A DNA stretch of 64,000 nucleotides, taken from contig CM031626.1 in assembly GCA_018398815.1 (NCBI GenBank), positions 39,021,829-39,085,828 on the forward strand. The letters are read 5' to 3'. Below, one piece after another: positions 25,701 through 33,060 of the stretch; position 1 is the stretch's first letter; the number at the start of each line of letters is the position of its first letter. Under the pieces are notes generated by a model. The model searched no databases, was not told the DNA's origin, and saw only the letters and a program-made list of their open reading frames with translations. The DNA comes from Conus ventricosus (taxonomy: Eukaryota; Mollusca; Gastropoda; Neogastropoda; Conidae). The translations under genes were made by a program, and so were the position numbers.

Positions 25701-27651
25701 TCAAATGTTGTTTATAGGTATTGTTTATTATTAGTAGTGATAACAACAACATGAATTGTTTCCCCTGAAACGCCTCCTTTCTTATTGGTTATTTTCAAAC
25801 CAGTTGCCAAGCAGTCCCTTTGTCATTTGACATGCTTTCAGTTCATCAGACGTCATTGTTGAGTTCCATTTTACGAACTAACGATTGTTTTCTCTTGACC
25901 AGTCTCAAAGTCTAATTTTGACAACAAAATACAAACGGTTCATGCAGCTGTTGGGTATCTATGATAACATTGTGTGATGTACCCAACGGGAATTAACTTC
26001 CCAGCATCCTCTGCATGTTTTAGCTGTCTTGAACATGCTCGACCTTGGTGTTTGGTAACATGGGCTGTTAACATACAACAGGGATGAGAACAGCTCCGCC
26101 GTTCTCCGCCGTTCCGCCGTCTTTAAAAAAAATCTCCGCCGTTCGAAAAAATCTCCGCCGAAAAAAAAAAAAAAAAGCTATCGCGATTTTTTTGCTCCTA
26201 ATCTCGGCGAGACGCCTCCGGCGAGATTCCCAAATGGGCTGGTTTTTACTCGGTTGACTCGGCCAACCATTGCACATCCGCTTACAGCGCCGATCGACCG
26301 AGTATCATTTGTGAGTCATGGCGTCGAACGAAATCGCAAAAAAAAGGAAAAAATATCCCAACCGTTGGAAAGAAAACTGGCTCGAGGAAGAGGTGTGTGG
26401 GAGTAGAGTTGGAGATAGCATATGCAAAAGCAGTGACGAGCAGGCGTTATGTGTTGCTTGCAACAAGAAAATCAGCTTCGGAAGTCGTGGCTTCATTACG
26501 ATTGTTGACCACATGAAACGCCCGGTTCACAGGCAGCGTGTCGCTGCATTGAAGAACAATTCAACTTTGGAAGGTAAGCTGTTGGTGATTTTGCTCTCTT
26601 CTTTGTTATATTTTATCATTCATTTGCAATGGTCAGACTATCTCAATTAGCTGAAACATTCGTCTTTTGACTTTCAGTTGTGAAACAAAACCTAGACGTC
26701 TAGTTACTAATAATAGAACCAGGGCCAAGGGCAGGTAATTTTCGGAAAAATCCATTTCTTATGTACATCGACGAGAGACAAACGCAGAGAGCCCTGTGTT
26801 AAATCCATTTGCATGTATGACAACAACAGAAAACAACAACAACAACAACAACAAAAAACTCTGAGAATTTGAGGTTTGAATTGAAGGCTTTTCCACTCAT
26901 TCATTCTACAAGTATTTTACACTTTTATTTCTTAGGATTTATGTCTCCCCATCATATGCTGATTTACTACATCTAGGGGCTCTCTTTTAAGCTTTGATGT
27001 CTTGATTTTCATTGTCTTTTAGTTTTGTTTTCTACACTTAGTCACATAGTGCGAGTTCAGTTACACTTAAAGTACACGCATACTGCAACTTCATTTGGTG
27101 GGCTAATTGTGGATATTCCATCTCAACATTGGATATTTTTTATGCTGCTATTACTGCTTTAAAAGGGAAAGGGCCATCCTGTTGTGCTCTAAACTCATGT
27201 TACACACAGTATATAGGCAAATTGTAATGTTTTTCCCCATAAATTTAGCTGGGTTAAGATTGATCTTGGCTGTGAAATTGATGTTTGCATCCAATTCCTC
27301 TTTGGTTTGGCTGGCCTTCAATTTCATACAAGAGTCCACGCATACATGCATGCGCACGCTCTCACACACACATATTCACATCGTTCAAACACACACTTGT
27401 ATATGCACAGCACCAAGTGTGCATACACACACAAATGTGCATGTGCACCCCCACACACACACTGATAGTTGGAATACACACTTTTATATGCACTTAACAC
27501 AATCACCAAGTGTGCACACATACATGTGTGTGTTTATTCTGTGTGTGGTGTGTGTGAGAGAGGGTGTGGTAGGGGGAGGAGGGAGAGGGTGAGAGCAACA
27601 TGACAGTGTGTGTCACTGTGTGTGTGTGATGCTATAAGCAATATGATCTGA

Positions 27652-27683
<32 letters not shown>

Positions 27684-27846
27684 TGAGAGACAAGTATAAA
27701 TAACAGGAGATGTTTGTGTGTGCGCGCATGTTTGTGTATGTGTGATTTTTAACAACATGGCTTAATTTTGTGTATGCGTGCATGTGTGTGCATGTGCATA
27801 CATATGTGTGCGATTTTAAGCAACATGACTTGACATGTGTGGGTGA

Positions 27847-27903
<57 letters not shown>

Positions 27904-28358
27904 CAGTATTTGGCTTTCCAACCAAATTGATTATTTTTACTTGCTCCTCACAGGAGGCTCTGTAGAGGAAATTCATCAGCTGTCTTGCCCACCACCTCCA
28001 AACACTCAAACTGGAAAGACAGCAGCTGATGCTTCAGCTGGTAGTGATGCATCCAACAAAGTGCAGGCTCCAGCCCCTAAGAGACTGGTCAAGCTGAAGG
28101 ACCGCGTTTCCAACATGGAGGCAACTACTTTGGCCTTTGCTGCTGAAAATAACCTTTCCATGTCAACCATCCCCAAGATTATCGAGTATGCAAAGGTATG
28201 TCTATACAAATGATAACAGCTGTAATAATATTAAAAAGCATTTTTGTATGGAGCACCCACCCACCAGCATTTCTACTGCATGTATGTGCTTCTTCGTGTG
28301 TGTGTGTGTGTGTGTGCGTGCGTGTGTGGTGTGTGTGTGTGTGTGTGTTGTGCGTGTG

Positions 28359-28390
<32 letters not shown>

Positions 28391-28488
28391 AGTTGTTTGT
28401 GTGTCTGTTTTTATATTTCTGTTCAAAGAACCCCTTTCAAATACATGTATAAAAACACCAACACCCATAGCATATTTGTGAACAAATG

Positions 28489-28525
<37 letters not shown>

Positions 28526-28746
28526 AATCTATTCTGACATTGTGATAGCTGTAGTAAGAAAATTGTTTAATCAATTTGATAACTATTATGAGACATTAAA
28601 AAAAAGTTAACTGGATTAAAAACTCGCATGTCTTAATGTTGTCTATTTTTTGCTGTCTATTTTCAGTTTTCTGCTCTGTTTGGGATACCCCGATTATAGA
28701 GTACATTTTTAAACTAACAGTACCCTGTTTTGCCTGAGATATAGTG

Positions 28747-28803
<57 letters not shown>

Positions 28804-31800
28804 CAGCTTATCTGTGTTCAAGTTAAGGCCCATGCGATCCAGGAAGCATACTGGGTACACTGTCAGGCTGACTGCCTGACTCATGCATAATAAACATACA
28901 TGCTTTACTCTTTCTCCTCACAGCCCGCGATAGGTGTAGGCTCCAAGTGGCTGGCTTTTGGTCCACTACGGCACTAGGTACAAAGAGACCAACAAAATGC
29001 TCTGTTTTATATGTTATGAATACATGTATTTTTAAATGTTAAAATTGGCTTTGAATGACATAATTTCTCGGATGGATGTGTTCGACATTGCAGACCCTGA
29101 GGGAGCATAATAAAGGTGAAAGCTCGGAGTAAAAAATGCAGTGTGTGCAGCAGGTGTGCCTGGATTGATTTTATTTTAATTTTCCTATCCTTTCATCTAA
29201 GGATCCTCCTGTTCACTCTGCCCCTAAGTGGTCGGCGGGACTGTGAGCAACATATCTTACCTCATCTCCAGTGCACTTCTTTACATCCCTGTGTGTTGAC
29301 CTGCACAATGGTTGTATATCATTATATATCTTGGTTATCTTGGTCATTATTTCTTGGCTAGTTTTCTTATCGTATTAAGTGTCTGTACGTTTGGTATAAA
29401 ATGTTTGTTTATTTTTCAGGTGATGGCACGAGATACCAAAGCTCTCAAAGAGTTGAAGATGGGCTGCCATACTGCCTCATACAAGATGAGGTTTGGGCTT
29501 GAGAAAACCATCCGGGAGGAGCTTCTGACTGAATTGAAAGAATCTGTGTTCAGCCTCAATATTGATGAAGCCACAAGCAAAACAGACCAGAGGGTGTTGA
29601 CAGTACTTGTGAGCCATTTCTCTGCCTCGTATGGGAAATTGATGATTCATCACCTTGTCTCCATCAACCTGAAGAAAGTGACAGCAGAGTCCCTGTACAA
29701 ATCTCTGACAGATGTGTTTGACGAATTTGATTTACCGTGGTCACACTTATTGTCAATCATGATGGACTCGTGTGCAGTCATGAGGGGATCAAAAGGTGGT
29801 CTTGAGACACTCATCAGACGACGAAAAGCGACACATCTTTTGGATATTGATGGAGACACTTGCCACCACGCCCACAATTCTGCAAAATCCTTTTGCAGCT
29901 CTTTTGATGGATCAGTGGATCGTCTCTTGATGGATCTCCACACTGACTTCAAGTGGAGTGGTGAACATCTTGACCTCCTGCAAGATCTCTGTTTGATTCT
30001 TGGCATGAAAGTGGCATCACCCGTGAGATATGTCCAGCATAGGTGGCTATCAATACTGGACGCGACACAGAGGGCCCTCCAGTTACTTCAGGCACTGACA
30101 CTGTTTTACTACAGTTTCCTTGACAGCAAAGATAAGGAGCTCTACAGAGACTACATCATTAACATCATGGAACCACTCAATGAGAAGCAACAGAGCAGTG
30201 TGCAGAAAACACAGAGTGTGCTGGCCAAGAAATTTCTAACTTTCACCCCTGAAGGAAAACAAAGAAGAGAAAGAATATTGGAGGCTTTGTTCATTTCAAG
30301 ACCAACCACACTTCTGACAATGAATTTTTTCACAGCTGTCCTGCCCAGCCTCAAGAGGTATGTGACATTGTTTCAGACCAAGTCATCAATGGTGCACCAT
30401 CTGCTGACAGAGCAACAATCCTTGCTTGAAGATTTCCTGTCACTGTTCGTCAAGCCAGAGGCCATCAAAAAGACATCTGAGCAGTGTGCAAGACCTCAGA
30501 CCAAAGAGCCCATCATCGAGCGGTCCTCTTACCTGAGAAAAATCGATCTGACAGAAAAAGCAAATCTAGTGCCATTGCATCAGCTGTTCCTTGGACAAAA
30601 AGTACAAAAGCTCCTTGAGATGAAAGTGGGAAGGGTCAGCTTTGTGTCAGATGAAAACAGGAAGGCATTCCTTCAGAAAGCAAGAAAAAGCTACATTGCT
30701 TGTGGAAAGATGCTTCAGCAGAAAATGCCTCTTGACAATAAAGCACTAAAGCTCTGCTCAGCTCTGGACCCTCAAAGGAGATGCTCAAATGAAGCAAGAG
30801 AACTGCTGTCACATCTTCCAGACTTTGTCCCTCACCTACCACAGTCCGATTCCTTTCTGAAAGAGGTGAGATCGTACACAGTAAGCCAGACGTTGCCATC
30901 AGCTGCAGACTGCCAGATCGATCAATGGTGGCACAATCTGAAAGATCGATATCCTCAACTGTGCCAAGGTGCCTGTGCAATGCTGAGCTGCTTTCATGGG
31001 CCAGTTGTGGAGTCCAGCTTCAGTGCTATGGCCAACATCATGGACTGCCATTCATCTCGCCTGTCCACTGAGGTGTTCTCAGCTGTGCAGAGTGTCCGGC
31101 ATTATATACAAGCAAGAGACAAAACGGCTTTGAATTTATTTGGCAAAAAAACACCTCTCGTCGATTTGGTAGACAAACAGTTAGCTAAAAACATGCAGGC
31201 TGCATATAAATTAAACAGAAACACCCAGAACATTGAAAGAGCACACAAAGCCCAAAAGAAATCAGCGCTAGGTGTTGAACAAAAGCCAGAACAAAACCCT
31301 GCATATCAACAGAAAACCAAAGATTGCGAAGATGATAAAGTGGATCCATCTACAGAAAAGGACACTATCAGTACAGCGACACCTGACAGGCAGGTCTTTT
31401 TGCCAATCTTGCGAAAAAACTGGAGGATGCTGGAAAAAGTTCATTTTATGACCTGAAAACAATGGCAAGAAAAGTTTCAAGCCACTTGGACAAGTTTCCA
31501 ATTGAATGTAAGCCACTTCAGGCCAAGCACTACACAACTGACCAAAGTTCCTTGAAACTGTTTCCTAGCGACATCAGTGGTCTCCTTCCTGTTGAGGTGT
31601 GTGGGGACGGGAACTGTCTTCCCAGATGTGGGTCTCTGTTTGTATTTGAGCATCAGAGATACCATACAGAAATCAGAGTCAGGATTTCCATTGAGCTTGC
31701 TTTGAATGAAGATTTTTACATCAGTGGCAGTACAGAAGAGGGAATGAGAAAGCTTCCAGAGACAGAACTGCGGAGGATCTTCCACGAGGAGGCATGCTCA

Positions 31801-33026
31801 GTCCCTAAACTAGGGAAGCACCTGGGTATCTGGGCAGTACATGCTTTAACCACTGTGCTGGGGAAACCTCTGCAGTCCATCTACCCACAGCTTGAGAGTG
31901 ATGAGTTGAGGTCCGACTACCACAGACAACTCTTGCCCAGACAACCACGACAGCCTGAGCAATCACTTTCTCCGGATGATTCTCCGTGCATTCCTGCTGT
32001 AATGTGGACACGGGTTGGAACCACACCTCCTGATGTCAACTGGTTTCCAAACCATTTTGTTGCATGTCTTCCAGGGACACCTGGCATTGACAGTGGTCAC
32101 ACAACCGAGCCACAGCCAGCATCAAAGTCGGTACCTACATCCTCAAAGAAAAGAAAGTCTACAGGTACTGACATCAGGTCATTTTTCAGCAAAAAAAGCA
32201 AAGCTGGATAAGGTTGTTGAAGAGAAAATGAGAGAGACTTTATTGTGTGTGCATCATGGAATGTGTCAACGCTATAACTGATAAGACGTGTGTAAATCAA
32301 AGGTGTAAATTCATGGACTAATGATCCTGTGTGTACATCATAGAAGGTGTTAACTCATGGACTAAATTGTTCTCTGTTTACATCGTGTTAAGTGTTATTT
32401 TGGACTGCACTGAGTTGAAAGACTTCCAAGGGAGGTGTTGACTCATTGTTTTATTTTTGACTGCTGATCCTGTGTTTACATCATGTGGTGTTAAATTAGT
32501 GTTGATTTTGACTAAGAATAGCATTAGTTAGTAAAAAAAAAAAAGGAGTTCAATGAGAGGTGTAATTTTGGACTGAGACTCAATTGAAAGACTTCATTCA
32601 GTGGTGTAGGTGTTTCACAGATCGTATGAGCAGACCTTCCAACCGTCCCGTTCCCACCGTATTTTCGTACGGAGAAGAAGAAAAATACGGAAAATACGAT
32701 CGACTGTAAATCAATACGGAGATAAAATCTCCCAAAAATAAGCTGGAGAATGGCATAATAAAACCGTTCCAGTCGTGTGTTTCGACTACACAGACACTGG
32801 TCGAGAGAGACAGAGAGAGGGAAGGGAATGGCTTGGCTTGTGTGCGACGAACATGGCAATGGAATGGCTATTTTTAGCCTCTGCCTGCCTCAACATCGAC
32901 CATCGACCAATCGCGTTAGCTGTTGCGTTAAGCTATTCCAACTTTTGTCCAATCAACGAAACTTTTGAGTTGCTTCTGCTTTCCGGTTGAAAGTTCTACT
33001 ATCCAGAGATTGTCCTTGGAAGTTTA

Positions 33027-33060
<34 letters not shown>

